Of a stretch of DNA of 64,000 nt, positions 45,991 to 57,912 are shown piece by piece; position 1 is the first letter of the stretch; every line of letters starts with the position of its first letter. This stretch comes from Thozetella sp. PMI_491 (lineage: Eukaryota > Ascomycota > Sordariomycetes > Chaetosphaeriales > Chaetosphaeriaceae). Made by a program: the position numbers and the translations under genes. The stretch covers positions 1 through 64,000 of the forward strand of contig MU270021.1 of assembly GCA_021432635.1 (NCBI GenBank), read 5' to 3'. Under the pieces are notes generated by a model. That model had not been told where the DNA came from. It worked only from the letters and a program-made list of their open reading frames with translations, and ran no database searches.

Positions 45991-48900
45991 ATGTTCACAG
46001 AAATCTATACGTTGTTGGTCTTTGTCTTGGCAATAGGTTTGGGATGGTGGTGGGCATACCCAAAACCCGCTTCGACCAGCGACATCCGCCCACCAAAGGA
46101 AAGACGGACATACCGTGTGCGCGGAGTACCCCACGCCTGGGACCAAGGCAAACTGACGTCTTTCCTGGAAGAGCAAGACTCTTCGACCGCCGCCGTTGTT
46201 CACTCCTTGGCCAAAGAGGTTCATGGTCGCTCGCAGACGGCCACAGTGTCTTTTCGGAACCCACCCCGCCAGCTGGGGATGCTCCTGCCTGGACGGACTT
46301 GGGATGTTCCTCTCCCTGCGTCCTGTTCGCAGCCTGGTGAATCGCCGAGCCTAGCGCTTGATGACAACTTTTTCGGCGTCACAACTCTCTATACCCCTCC
46401 CCCGGACGCCCATAAGGTTGAGTACGTATCCCGCCTCGCGTTTTAATCGCGTTAACTGATCCTCTCTAGCCTCATCGCCATCTCCGGTCTTGGCGGACAC
46501 GCGTTCGGATCCTTCAAGGAGAAGGGAGGAGAGCACATGTGGCTACGCGATGCACTCCCACACCATATCGCCGAAAATGATGGGGGTAGTCCTATCACAC
46601 GCGTTATGGTCTATGGCTATGAATCGAGTCTTCTGCAGAGCAATAGCTTCCAGAACCTGGATGATATTGGAAAGTCTTTTTTGGATAGCCTCCTAGTCTT
46701 AGCTAACACCACGACTTCCCGGCCGATCGTCATCGTAGCGCATAGCTTAGGTGGTTTAGTCGTCAAGCAGGTAAGAATATCGAGGCCCTCCATTATGCAT
46801 TATTCTCAGACTATCCAGTCCTTCATATACCTATCGAAGGCCAGGAGCGATGATCACCAAAGGTTTCTTCGAGCGGTGTATGGAATCGTCTTTTTCGGTG
46901 TTCCACATCTTGGCATGGATATCAGCTCCCTCAAGCCAATGGTAGGAGATGGGCCGAATCGAGCACTTCTTGAGTCAATTGGCACCAATGCACAAGTCCT
47001 CAGCCAGCAGTACGAAGACTTTCGGGCAGCCTTGGAACACCAAGGCGAAGTCGAGGTCGTCTGTTTCTACGAAACTCTGGAGTCGCAAACCGCCATACAG
47101 GTATGCCTTTGTTACCTCTCTCCCCAGGCAAGCTATGCTAATACAGGCAGGATCTAAATGGCAAGTGGGAAATGGACGGGCCTCGCGCGGTTCTAGTGTC
47201 TCCCCAGTCAGCTACGCACTGTCGGCCATGGGAGGATGGGCCGGAGTATAGATGCCCTATCAATCGGACGCACTCAGAAATGGTCAAGTTTGGGCACCAC
47301 GATGAAGAGTATGATAAGGTTATTGAACGAATCAAAGGACTTGCTCGAAGAGCGATTTCCAGCGCACGTGGTAGGTGAAAGGGGCTCATATACGGCAGCT
47401 TGAGGCAGTAATATTAAAGTCTCGCAGGACCATTACGGCCACACCTGTCGCAGAGAGAACTAGATTGCCTGAAGTCGCTAGCCTTTGCGCAGATGGATAC
47501 TCGTGCCAGCGATATTGAACCCGCCGTCACAGGAACAGGCGAGTGGCTTCTTCGGCACATGGCATATACAAGCTGGGCCACTTCGAATCACGGCCTGCTC
47601 TGCATCAAGGGCAATCCTGGCTCAGGGAAGTCAACCTTGCTCAAATATGCCCTCGATCATCAAGAAGCTGCAATTAGAGCCGGAAGCAGTGACCTTGTCC
47701 TATCGTTCTTCTTCCACGGTCGCGGCGATGAGCTTCAAAAGACTCCTCTCGGCTTCTTCCGGCATATTCTTTACCAGCTCCTTAGCCAGGTACCTGCCGC
47801 ACTGTCCGAACTAGTAGACGAATTTCAGCGAAGATGTGAACAAAGAGACAAGCCCGGTGAGCAGCATCAATGGCAGTGGCACCCGGAAGAGTTGTGGCAC
47901 TTCTTTAGGTCGTCACTTCCAAAGGTTCTTGAGACCTACCCAATCTGGTTATTTGTCGACGCCTTAGATGAATGTGGCGAGAAGAATGCAAGACAGCTTG
48001 TCGAAAAGTTCAGATTGTTACTCGAAAGTTTAGTGTCCCAATCTCTCAGCCTCAAACGGTGCCATATCCTGTTTGCTTGCCGGCATTATCCCCTTCTCGA
48101 CGGAAATTGCGAGTTACAAATACGCCCTGAACATGAGAACAAAGAGGATATTTCAGCGTACGTCCAAACCCGCCTCGCCGCATCTAATGCGCTAAAGACA
48201 TCTACCATTGCGAATTTGATAACAGAGCGCGCCAACGGTGTATTCATGTGGGCGCGTCTGGTGGTGGACCAAGCTCTAAATCTCGACACGAGCGGAATAG
48301 GGATAAGGAAGATCAGCGCCACAATAAACTCTATCCCTGAAGAGCTGGGTAGTCTATACGAAGAGCTAACCCGGCAGATGGACGAGAGGGCGACGTCTCT
48401 GAAAGTCATCCAGTTGATCTGCTTTGCTGAACGGCCCCTCTCTCTGGACGAGTTACGCTGGGCTCTGATAGTTGATACAAAATGCAAATACAAGTCCCTG
48501 CAGGAATGTCAGAGCGACGATGAATACGACTGCAATCTGGAGAAGAGGCTCAAAACGCTGAGCCGGGGTCTTGCCGAGCTCACACCATCGTCCAAGTCGC
48601 AGTTTGTTCAGTTCATCCACGAGTCTGTCAAGGACTTTTTCATCAGTGGAGGCCTATTGCTCCTTGAAAACAGCTCGAACACGATTCAAATGGCGATAGG
48701 AATGGCGCACATTCGACTGTCGGGAATTTGCATACAGTACTTGGCTATGGAAGAGATAGACCAGTCAACAACTCACAGTAGCACCGACTTTCCGTTTTTG
48801 GATTACGCTACGATGTTCTGGGTGACACATGCCAAGAAAGGCGACGCCAGTGTCAACCCCCAAGAAGATCTTATGGATTTATTTCCCTGGCCATCAAATA

Positions 48901-49508
48901 CTCTCATGGAAGTATGGGTACGTGTTTACATCAAAAAGGGGCGCTATTCACAAAACTGTCCAGCTTCAGGAACCAGACTGGTACACGTTCTGTCGAGGTA
49001 TGGGATTATCCGGTTATTGACGGCTATCCTAAAGATAGCAGGCCGGATTACAGATATCGACGCAAAAGATGGCTATGGCCGGACGCCGTTATCGTGGGCT
49101 GCTAAGGAGGGCCACGACGCGGTCGTGAGGCTATTACTCGACCGAGGTGCTGAGATTGATATNNNNNNNNNNNNNNNNNNNNNNNNNNNNNNNNNNNNNN
49201 NNNNNNNNNNNNNNNNNNNNNNNNNNNNNNNNNNNNNNNNNNNNNNNNNNNNNNNNNNNNNNNNNNNNNNNNNNNNNNNNNNNNNNNNNNNNNNNNNNNN
49301 NNNNNNNNNNNNNNNNNNNNNNNNNNNNNNNNNNNNNNNNNNNNNNNNNNNNNNNNNNNNNNGGGGCCACGAAGCGGTCGTGAGGCTATTACTCGACCGA
49401 GGTGCTGAGATTGATATGAAGGATACTAATAGCAGGACGCTGTTATCGTGGGCTGCTGAGGTGGGCCATGACGCAGTTGTGGAGCTGCTCCGGGCTTCAA
49501 ATGATTGA
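45991..49508 (+). CDS. NLR-type protein: alpha/beta hydrolase, NACHT, ankyrin repeats
   Basis: Exons 45991-46421, 46470-46770, 46819-47100, 47151-47370 and 47428-49508 join in frame to about 1104 residues (67 unknown in the N gap). A membrane-like segment (YTLLVFVLAIGLGWWW) comes first, then a YRVRGVPHAWDQGKL region. A SesB/DUF676-type hydrolase follows: VAISGLGGHAFGSF-like, AHSLGG nucleophile elbow (Ser ~235), YGIVFFGVPHLGMD. NACHT has Walker A GNPGSGKST (~472) and Walker B WLFVDALDEC (~584). Then a helical linker and nearly identical ankyrin repeats (GHDAVVRLLLDRGAEID). Such proteins act in fungal non-self recognition; repeats sense, the hydrolase is the likely effector. Intron 46771-46818 is in frame and restores VVKQ-SFIYLSK. 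Repeat number is unknown because of the gap. Confidence 0.9.
49085..49500 (+). repeat. Near-identical ankyrin-repeat DNA array
   Basis: About 54 bp before the gap (from GGCCACGA...) and the matching 54 bp after it differ at one base, including silent positions. A more diverged repeat follows (SRTLLSWAAEVGHDAVVELL). Confidence 0.8.
49163..49362. other. Assembly gap (200 N)
   Basis: Exactly 200 N inside the ankyrin array. A round number suggests a placeholder, so true length and repeat count are unknown. The frame happens to continue across it. Confidence 0.99.
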
Positions 49509-52500
49509 GTCCCTCATCTTTATTAATACTTTATTATTTATTGTCACAGTGTGAGACATTGCAGGTCTGTGGGGATATAGTTATACGGCCTATTTTCATG
49601 GTTCCTATAATCTTCTGTTTCTTTCATATGCCTCACTAGAGCTTCTATTGTCCCCATCTAAGTAACGGCGAGGTACTTCTCCCACGGGAACTTTATTCAT
49701 TAGTGAGTTTATGTCAAGCGGGGACGGAAGCAGGATTTATAAATCTTCATCACCCTAGCAATGATTGCCCCGAACTGCAGCCCAAGAATACCACGCGGTC
49801 GGCCGCACGTCTCGGTGTGCTGCATATAATATATCCCAAATTTCATGTCAAAACAAGATATAAGAACCGGTGTATCTTCTGGCATAATAGGGGAGCTATT
49901 TTGCTTACTTGGAACTTCTAGGCGAGCTATAACGGAAGCTTCTCTTACTGGATAAGGCTCTTGTCCTGCTCTCTGTTTCCTGGTATATCTATGGCCAAAC
50001 CCTCCTGTTCGTTTCCCTTGGCCTGCAAAAGACTTCACTGGCTCATGGAGCAGCCACTGCCCATTGATGTCAGGCTTATGAAAGATAATCGAGTGTATCA
50101 TTAGTGCGTACCTCTCCATTTGATAAGTGCAGGAACGCATATGATCCTCATCGTGATGCAGAGACAGACGCAAAACCGGCTGTTGTTGCAGCCTGGTTCA
50201 AATATCTGGTAAGACTAGGAAGAGGGAGATTTCTAAGTATCGCTCTATCCACATTATGAGTCCTACCTACTAATCACTTTGTTATATATAAGTAAATTTT
50301 TATTTTATTTTTCGCCACCCCGCCTTCTACAATTTGGTCATCCCAATATGTGTGAAGCATAAAATACGCGTCTAAGTCGGTCGTCTTGGTCCTTTCGCAA
50401 ATTCCGCTACACGGACTGGGCACTGGGGCTCCGGCTGCTGGGGCCTATAGCCTAAGATGATAGAGGTTGAGAATATCGATCCAAACGAAATGTTACTCCC
50501 CGGCCAAAGACTGCATTCAACAGCTCCATAGCGATGCCCAGGGCGACCAGGGCCTTATGTATAGTAGCTCGCGCAGACTCGTGTCAGGCAAGCCCGTCGG
50601 GAATTAAAACAGCCAACGGTGTAGAACGACATGCGAGAATGTATTCACTCTCGACAAGTTTTTTTTATAAGCATAATTCATCCACTGGAAGGCTCTATTC
50701 AGAGGCCCTACAGCATCTTGGCTATCGCGCGGCCAGGGCGTCGGGAAGCTACCCGACAGAATTTCCTAGAACGGAAAGCGGGGTCTTTGTTGGCGGGATT
50801 TATAGAGGCATCGCTTTTTGCACATCTCAGCACGCCATATCATCTTATTGCACTCGACTCGAGCACATCTTAGTACCGCTTTCCTGTATTAATTACAATA
50901 CGGTATCTACGTTGTTGGTTTGGTATGAGACTCGGGATACGCCGGTAAACTTACATTTTATGGATGTTCTCCTTGGCCCATTGATTACATACAGGCAGTT
51001 GGATGTGTAAGCGACCTAGGGTAGTCTCAAGTGGCTATTTGACCCTTGTACTGTAGTTCCCCCCCCCAGTCCGCCAATTTATCAGAGAAGCAAGCCATAA
51101 ATAAGCTATGTAATCAAGAAGCGCTTGATCCATATCCCGAGGCGATGCACATGGAGCGGAAGCCCACATGTAGCCTGTCGGACTCGATTTAGCAGGTGAT
51201 GAGAGTGGCAAGCATGCCCTTTCTAGCAAAAGGTTCGAGGCGGTCGGCGGTGCCGTCCTACTCGACTTGCACCAAAACCCATGTGGTAGTGGAGGACAAG
51301 GTTGTGGTCGCTGTGCTGTGCCTGGAACTAGCGGTTCCAATCAGAAGCCCCACCCAGCAAGTCCGAACAAGTCCGAGGTATCTACGTACTGTACAACCAA
51401 CCTTGCGGTAGAATTGTATTACATTGCAACTTCCTTGGGCGACGGACGGGGTGGTCTCCAAGCTGAGGTAAGGCGGCGTTGGCAAGCTCGATGTAGGGCT
51501 GGGAGTGGGCGGCAAACTGCCCTAGGCTTGCGCGAACTAGGGAAGGGGACTTTCGGCAGTGAGTGGCGCCGCTACACTAAGGCATGGCCCGATCCTTGCT
51601 CACGGGCCATCGAATCGATCCTTCAGTGGGGTTCGCCCCCCCCTGCATACTCCGTAGGGCTGGCTGTCCCGTGCAATGGGCTGTCTGACTAAACCGCTGC
51701 CAGTACCCGCATCGTGTGTAGGACATATGCAGTCCGTAGCTAGATGGCTGCTGCAATAGTCACCTTCTGACGTGTTCACAAACCGGATTTCCCGATGATG
51801 ACGGGGCAGTCTCCAACCCAACGCGTGTCATGCACCTCTCGGAGCGGACATGCGCCCTTGTTCTCTAGGCGTCAGAACCCTATCTGTGGCACGGACTCGG
51901 CTTACGACCCTCGGCATCGTACTCGACACAACCCATTCGCCTTTTTCGGTCTAGACGTGGCTTCTCGCTGACATGATATGTACCAGTTCCTCCACGCATA
52001 ATTACGAGAGAGAAGGGGGTGGGGTGATGACAGGCGTGTAAGCCATGTAGATACTATCTCTTTTCTCATGACGAGAACACGCATAACAGGCCCAAAACTA
52101 GTCGAAGCGGTGGACAGTCAATTTCTGGAACGACGACGGCCCCAGCCTTTTCGTTTCCGCAAGCCTAGCAGTCGGGGTCATCCCGACGGGCTTCGAACGC
52201 CATGCGATTGGACGCCGCAAAGTTGGCTCGTGGCCACGAGTGCCATCATGTAGGCAGTAAAGGGAATGTATGGCTGTGAGGTGGCTGGCATGTTGATCCC
52301 ATTCTGGCTCTTGCCATTTCTTGTTGGGTCTATGGAGTAAACCTTAATTCGCCCGGGTTGAGTGGTGCTGCCTTAGCTTTTTGGCGACAGCGTGGGGGGC
52401 GGGGCTTTGGGGACTTTGGGGGAGAACATGGCCATATTCCCTATTCGGCAAAGGTGGCGCCGCATCGCCTGCCGTGCAGACTTTCTTGTCGCGTGGTGGT

Positions 52501-52727
52501 CTGGACACAGGCCATTCGCCTAATCGCGGCACCATCCGGCTGATGCACGCACTCCACCATAGGCATAGGAAAATATACCTAGCAATCTTGGTTTGGGGTG
52601 GCCCTTTTCGTCATGCTGAGCTTGACCGCATGCTAAACCTGCAACTGAGGAAGGAAGACAGCGAGCTTCCCGCCGTCCGGTGAAAGGCCCTTGGCAAGCG
52701 GCTTATGTCCATGCAGGTGCGTGAAGA

Positions 52728-52762
<35 letters not shown>

Positions 52763-53775
52763 CGGTCTGAACAGGGGTGTAGCGGCAAGCAAAACTCTGC
52801 CCACGGTAACTCGAAGTCCTCTTGTCAGCCCTGCAGGCCTAGGTCACCCCGCAGTATGAGTATCAATTCGCCTATTTGCGTCTGAAAGTCGGGACCAGCT
52901 GTCTCGTTAGGACCGCCTAAGTCCGGGGAGAAGGGTGGTTGGATCCTGTTGACGCACTGTACTGTACGAGCGATGCGGCATCCTTACGCGGACCTTGGGG
53001 GAGGAGCTTCTCTCCCATTATCTCTGCAAGAGCACCCTCGACGCTGGAAGGGTAACCCCATGGTGTGTGTTTATTCGCATGTGTCAAGAAAGCCCGGCTA
53101 TCTTGAACGCGGGACGAGTCTCAAGGCCCAAAGAGCGAGGATTAAGGTCAACAAAATTTTGCACTCGCAAGCTATTCGACATTAGTGGCTTGCATGGCGG
53201 CCCGCTACGGACGGGTGCATACCTGCCGGCTATGTAAACACCCCGGCCGAGCCAAACCATGTCCGTGTTCCTGATGATGACGCCGTAGCCAACGACGCCG
53301 AACCAAACTACCAACATTGACCGACACTAACACTAAGGTATACAAAACAGTGAACATTAAACGTGGAGACCTGCCAGCGCTGCCGTCCGAACATGACCTT
53401 GACCGAGCGCCCGCCAAAACCCAAGAAGCCGAACCAGTCAAACGCTATTTCCGTGCTGCCCCGCAGGCCGCATGACCCAGAGAGCGCCCCACTCTTACTT
53501 ACACCGCACCCCTTTTGGTATACACCGGGTTCTCCAGAAGAAGGGGGTTTCCGCAATCAGCACATGGCGCGCCGCCGCACTGCGGCATGCAACACCATCC
53601 AAACAAAATTTCGACCACCGGGCCGTGTCGGTCGAGAAGATGTGCACCCGATGGCACGCCACGACTCGGAGCTGTCCCACGGTTGGCTGCTATCACGTCA
53701 AATCCATCACCGAGGACTGGACGCAGGCTAATACCAACGGGCGATGGCCTCATCGGGCCGCATCCGAACGAAGCT
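49509..53775. other. Gene-poor interval of about 4.3 kb
   Basis: I see no family motif or convincing spliced gene. The longest frames (minus 49709-50173, starting at TTG; plus 50534-51010) are not recognised and are not called. From about 51 kb the sequence becomes visibly GC-rich. A G32 run is listed separately. Confidence 0.4.
52730..52761 (+). repeat. G32 homopolymer
   Basis: Thirty-two G in a row in GC-rich non-coding DNA; G-quadruplex-capable. Confidence 0.9.
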
Positions 53776-54188
53776 CTAGTGGCTGCTTGCCCCGCCGTTG
53801 GGGGAGAACGAGTAGTCAAAGTTGCCCAGAGTGTCGGCGGCCCGGCTTGAGTAGGCGGCCACGCGGTCATACGGCTGGGGGTCAGTCGGGAGCCCCACGA
53901 GGCGGCCGTAGATGGGGCCGTCCTGGTCAGCGGGCTGATCGAGGTAGGTGCCCATCTGGTAGTCTGAGTCGAGGGGATACTCGGACGGTGAGAATGTGGG
54001 CTGGTCGTTTTGGCTGGGTCGCTGGCTGTCTCGCGTTGATAGCGGGGTGAGAATCGCTGCCGTAGACTTCCTGCAGCCGCGCGGTGTGTTAGACAGCCAA
54101 GATGGCGCAGTGGGATAGGTGGGAGGGACGAATCGTACCCGGAGCGCCGAGATTTGGACTCGCCCGACTTCTTCTTGGACGAAGCCAT
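53776..54188 (-). CDS. Small disordered protein, two exons, unknown
   Basis: Exon 54139-54188 starts with ATG and encodes a basic, Lys/Ser-rich start (MASSKKKSGESKSRRSG). A 68-nt intron (donor GTACGA, acceptor GGCTGCAG) joins it to 53776-54070, giving 114 residues to TAG. The second half has SEYPLDSDYQMGTYLDQPAD and PIYGRLVGLPTDPQPYDRVA and ends FDYSFSPNGGASSH. This reads as a genuine, aromatic-spaced disordered protein rather than translated noise. A different frame covers the same DNA without splicing, but its Pro/Thr/Arg-rich product looks like shadow. The basic start could be a nuclear signal. No family recognised. It is the only gene I can support between 49.5 and 60.7 kb. Confidence 0.55.
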
Positions 54189-56225
54189 ACTTGTTATGGG
54201 TGCTGTCCAGCGCGGTGTGAGTGCAGTGCGAAGCTGTCTCGCCCGTGGTAGCGGCGGGGAGGGCTTTGTAGGCGAGAATGGTAGGGGATCCGAAGAGAAT
54301 GAGAGGGGCGGCCGTCTGGGAAATGTGATCCTAGTAGATGGATGGACGCGGACAGGTGTGATATAATATAGTAGGCTTATGGTAAGCGCGAGCTAAGAGG
54401 GGCGGACCTCGTTCTGTCCGAGGAGACCCCCCGACTTATTTATCACCGTGTGTTGGCCCGCCATCTCGCAGGTGTTGTGTCTTGGGGGTTAGGGGCAGGA
54501 GGTGGTCCGCCCGAGGAGGCGGCTCGCAAGTACTTAGGTACCTCCGTAGCAAAACGGGCTTTTCGACGGAGCCCTCTTGATAGTGCCGACTGGGCTGCAC
54601 GGCGGCGCTGATTAGGAGAGGGCTACATTCCAGAAGTCCCATCGATCGGCGGCAGGCCCCCTGGGTAAGGTATGCATGGAGCCGAATCCGCGAGGAAGAT
54701 GGGACGGACCTGTGTGAGGACTTGGAGGGGTAGGTGGGGTGGCTCTATGCACGAAAAGCCTGCCGCGGGAGGCTCGTCCAAAGGCCCGTAGTCCGTAGTG
54801 TATTGCGGCCGGGGCCACCTGCATGGCATCACCCAAGGGGCGTTCACCCCGGCGCCCCCAGGCCCTTGCTCCAGGGATATGCCAAGCGATTGGCCATCGA
54901 CCACTTGGATTCGAGGAGCACGGCCTACCGGCGTGCACTCCTTTAAGCTTCCGCGCGTCGTTGGGAGCGATGGAGAGCTCCGGGTCCTCAGCACGATAGG
55001 TTAGACCGCTTCGCTCCACCGCTAGTTTATTCGAAGCCCGGGGCGAAGGGCGAGGCACTCCTCGGACTCGGAAAAATGGTACCTTGCAAGTCTTTCGTCA
55101 TCGCGGCTCTTTGGGTATATACTTGGCGTTGACTTCTACCCTGCATGGCATGGAGCCAAGAGCCCGAACCTTGCCCGCATTCTGGCAGTGGGAGTGGGCG
55201 CCCCCGAGGGTACCTTTGGTACGCGTCCCTTCTTGGCATCTGGCAGTGCAGCAACAAAGCGGAACACGGGGGGGCAATGAGGGCACCAGTACGAATCCGT
55301 GCTGCAGCAGACCGATGCAGCGCGGCAATACCCCGGCCCCCCACACCCTAGCCTACGGTACTGTACTTCGTGAGTACCCGGAGCCTGGTCGTGCCCGTTC
55401 TGCCGCCCAGATTTTTCTCAGGGGGCCAAGTGAATGATCGATGGAGGGGCTGATGCTCTGCTGGACAGGTATCGAAAGTGGGAACATCCAGGAGGGCAGG
55501 GCCAGGGGCTCAGAGACTCCCTGAGGGCGTCTGTGTGGACACCCGAGTCACCCCGCTAGGGTCTCGTCGGACTGAACATCCGCGTGCGAAAGGATTGCCT
55601 CTTGACCCTGCTGCTCTCATCCCCTTCCGTCCCCTCAACTACCTGCAGCCGCTGGAGCCAGCCGGATCTACAAATCCAGCCCGACAAGGGTCATGAAAGT
55701 GGGCAAATTTGAGAAAGCCACCGCTTCCTCTTTTCCCCACTACATCTCGGTGTTCTTTTTTTGGATTCTCGTTCTCAGGATGAGGGCCCAATGCCGGGAT
55801 CCCCCCCGAAGGACTAGCCGATGACTCTAACCCGTTTGCCTTAACGGGCCTAAGAAGCGTTCGGTCAGGCTTGTATGGCAAGAAATGGCAAGAGTTCGTC
55901 CCTTCAGGTCCCAGCGGTGGTGATGCCAGAGGTGGTGCCAATCAGGTGCTGGGTTGGGTCCGGCTCAAAGCTGGCACACCGAAGCCGCTGCCGACCCGCG
56001 AGGCCGAAAGAGGATTTTTGAACATGATACCAGGTTCTCCCAAGAAAGGAAAGTAAGGGGGCGGGCAAGCACAGGAGAGGGCGTTAGGCATCGGCCGCGG
56101 CGCGGATATCCAATCATTCTTGGCGTCATGGCCCCGGCGAAGGGGAGGGAGGGAGGAAGGACAAAAGAGGTCCCACTTTTGCCTTCCTGCATGTCGCTCT
56201 GAGCCGACACTGGGCAACACTCGCA

Positions 56226-56262
56226 CGCTGAGCAGCGCTGAGCAACGCTGAGCAACGCTCAG
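56226..56262. repeat. GCTGAGCAACGCTGAGCAGC-like short tandem repeat
   Basis: About three imperfect copies of an 11-bp GCTGAGCAACG unit. Confidence 0.6.
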
Positions 56263-56891
56263 ACGTCTTCTGACCTGGCCCAGTCGACCGGCAGGACCGG
56301 CAAATTTTGCTGATTTGCTGATTTGGGTAGCCAGATCGGACCATCGCTTGCGAGCCCTGCAGCCTCTTTGGCGCGACGGACATCATGAGCCTAGCCACGC
56401 CTAGGCTCGCAGATAGCGGTACAAACGCACCCAGGTGCTGCCTCGCCCGACACAATTCCTTGGCGAGGCGACCTCCGATTGGCTGCATTTGGACTCATTT
56501 GACAAGTTGCAGCGGCCAAGTGCTGCATTTGAAGCCACCTGGCAAGTTGCAGGCAGCATCGATACCTGGGGAGGGATGGGCAAGGAAGCTTATTTTTCGA
56601 TGAGGCTTACGGCAGTCCTCGCTGTTTGCTGCCTGCCGGCGCGTTGAGGCCAGCGCCTCCCGCAAGAGGCCTCGCTCGGTCTCGATCTGTAAATCCGAAC
56701 CTACGCTCTCGCTCGCTAGCATCGGGCGCAACCCGACTTCCGACTGTCTCGGATTGCATCTCCTCCAGTTGGCTCGGCATAGCGGGCGAAGGCAGCGATC
56801 TAAACAAAGCAGGCGCCCAGTAAAGAAAGCTAGAGGAACTAAAACGCGCGGCGCAGATTTTCCTTAAGACCTTAACTCGCGGAGCATGCAG

Positions 56892-56995
56892 AACATGCCG
56901 CGAACATGGTGCCGAACATGCTGCGAGCATGGTGCCGAATATGCTGCGAACATGGTGCCGAACATGCTGCAAAGTCTGCCGCGAACATGGTGCGG
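56892..56995. repeat. Minisatellite, ~23-bp unit
   Basis: The unit alternates AACATGCTGCG and AACATGGTGCCG. Three full copies and a diverged fourth are visible. Non-coding as far as I can see. Confidence 0.8.
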
Positions 56996-57739
56996 GGCAT
57001 GCTACGGAGCACCATGGGGCCAAGGTCACGGCAGGCAGTCTACGAGGTTTGGGGGTAGCCGGGGATCGATTGATACGACGAGTCTTCGCATTGGCGCCAG
57101 CGCATATTCCCCTCGCCGCCGCCTTACGTCTGGTGGCGAAATTGGGAAATGACGGATGCGGGAAACGCTCGTCATCTGGCGCCGTAGATGTACTGAGCGA
57201 CTGGGAAGGCTGGGGTCTGATAGCTAAGGAAGGAAGAAATGAACCTCTGCGTTGCGATTCGAGGCGAATCAGCGGTCGGAGAGTAGGTGGCGTTGGAAGA
57301 AACTTAGGTCCTCTCCTCAGCTAGCCTGACAATAACGGCCGTCTGGGGTCGCTTACAATTTTAGTCGCCTCCTTTCCTGTCTGGTCTGGTCACAATTCCA
57401 AATGAACGTGCTATGATTACTCAGTGTCTGCGGGGGCAACCGACCTAGCCAGGCCCATGGCGCCCAAGGCCCCCTGTACTGGTTAGGTCCGGGATTCACG
57501 ACTAGTCGCTCTCACTCACCACGAAACCTTGGCCTGACCTGAATTTACCTAGTCTTTCCCTCGGGAGGATCGTCCGCGCTCTTGTCATGGTGTCAAGGCC
57601 TGGTCGTCACCGCCGTTTCATTCTTTTACAGAAAATATTTTCATTCCCCGTCCCAGGTATCCGCTTCCCCATGGACTTGGTGACCTTTGTTCAGCTTGCG
57701 GCCCCCAACTCTCGAATCATAACACGAAGTGCCCATCCA

Positions 57740-57912
57740 TGTGCCTTCCATGTGCCTCTCCATGTTCCCCTCCGTGTGCCCCTTCGTGTGCCCCTCCGTG
57801 TGCCCCTCTGCGTTCCCCTCCGTGTGCCCCTCTGCGTTCCCCTCCGTGTTCCCCTCCGTGTTCCCCTCCGTGTGCCCCTCTGTGTGCCCCGTGTTCCCCT
57901 CCGTGTGCCCCA
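57740..57912. repeat. Minisatellite, ~12-bp CCCCTCCGTGTG unit
   Basis: About fourteen copies of CCCCTCCGTGTG and variants (CCCCTCTGCGTT, CCCCTCCGTGTT). Frames through it give a monotonous Val-Pro-Leu-Arg string, typical of chance translation of a repeat. Confidence 0.85.

Noticed and set aside
49709-50173. 154-codon minus-strand frame
   Set aside because: Begins at TTG, no recognised motif, no splice evidence.
53499-54188. Unspliced 229-codon frame on minus
   Set aside because: Shares the first 17 codons with the small gene, then becomes Pro/Thr/Arg-rich. The spliced alternative gives a more natural protein and an in-frame stop.
56892-57912. Possible CRISPR-like direct repeats
   Set aside because: Units are contiguous without unique spacers; they are minisatellites, and the genome is eukaryotic.
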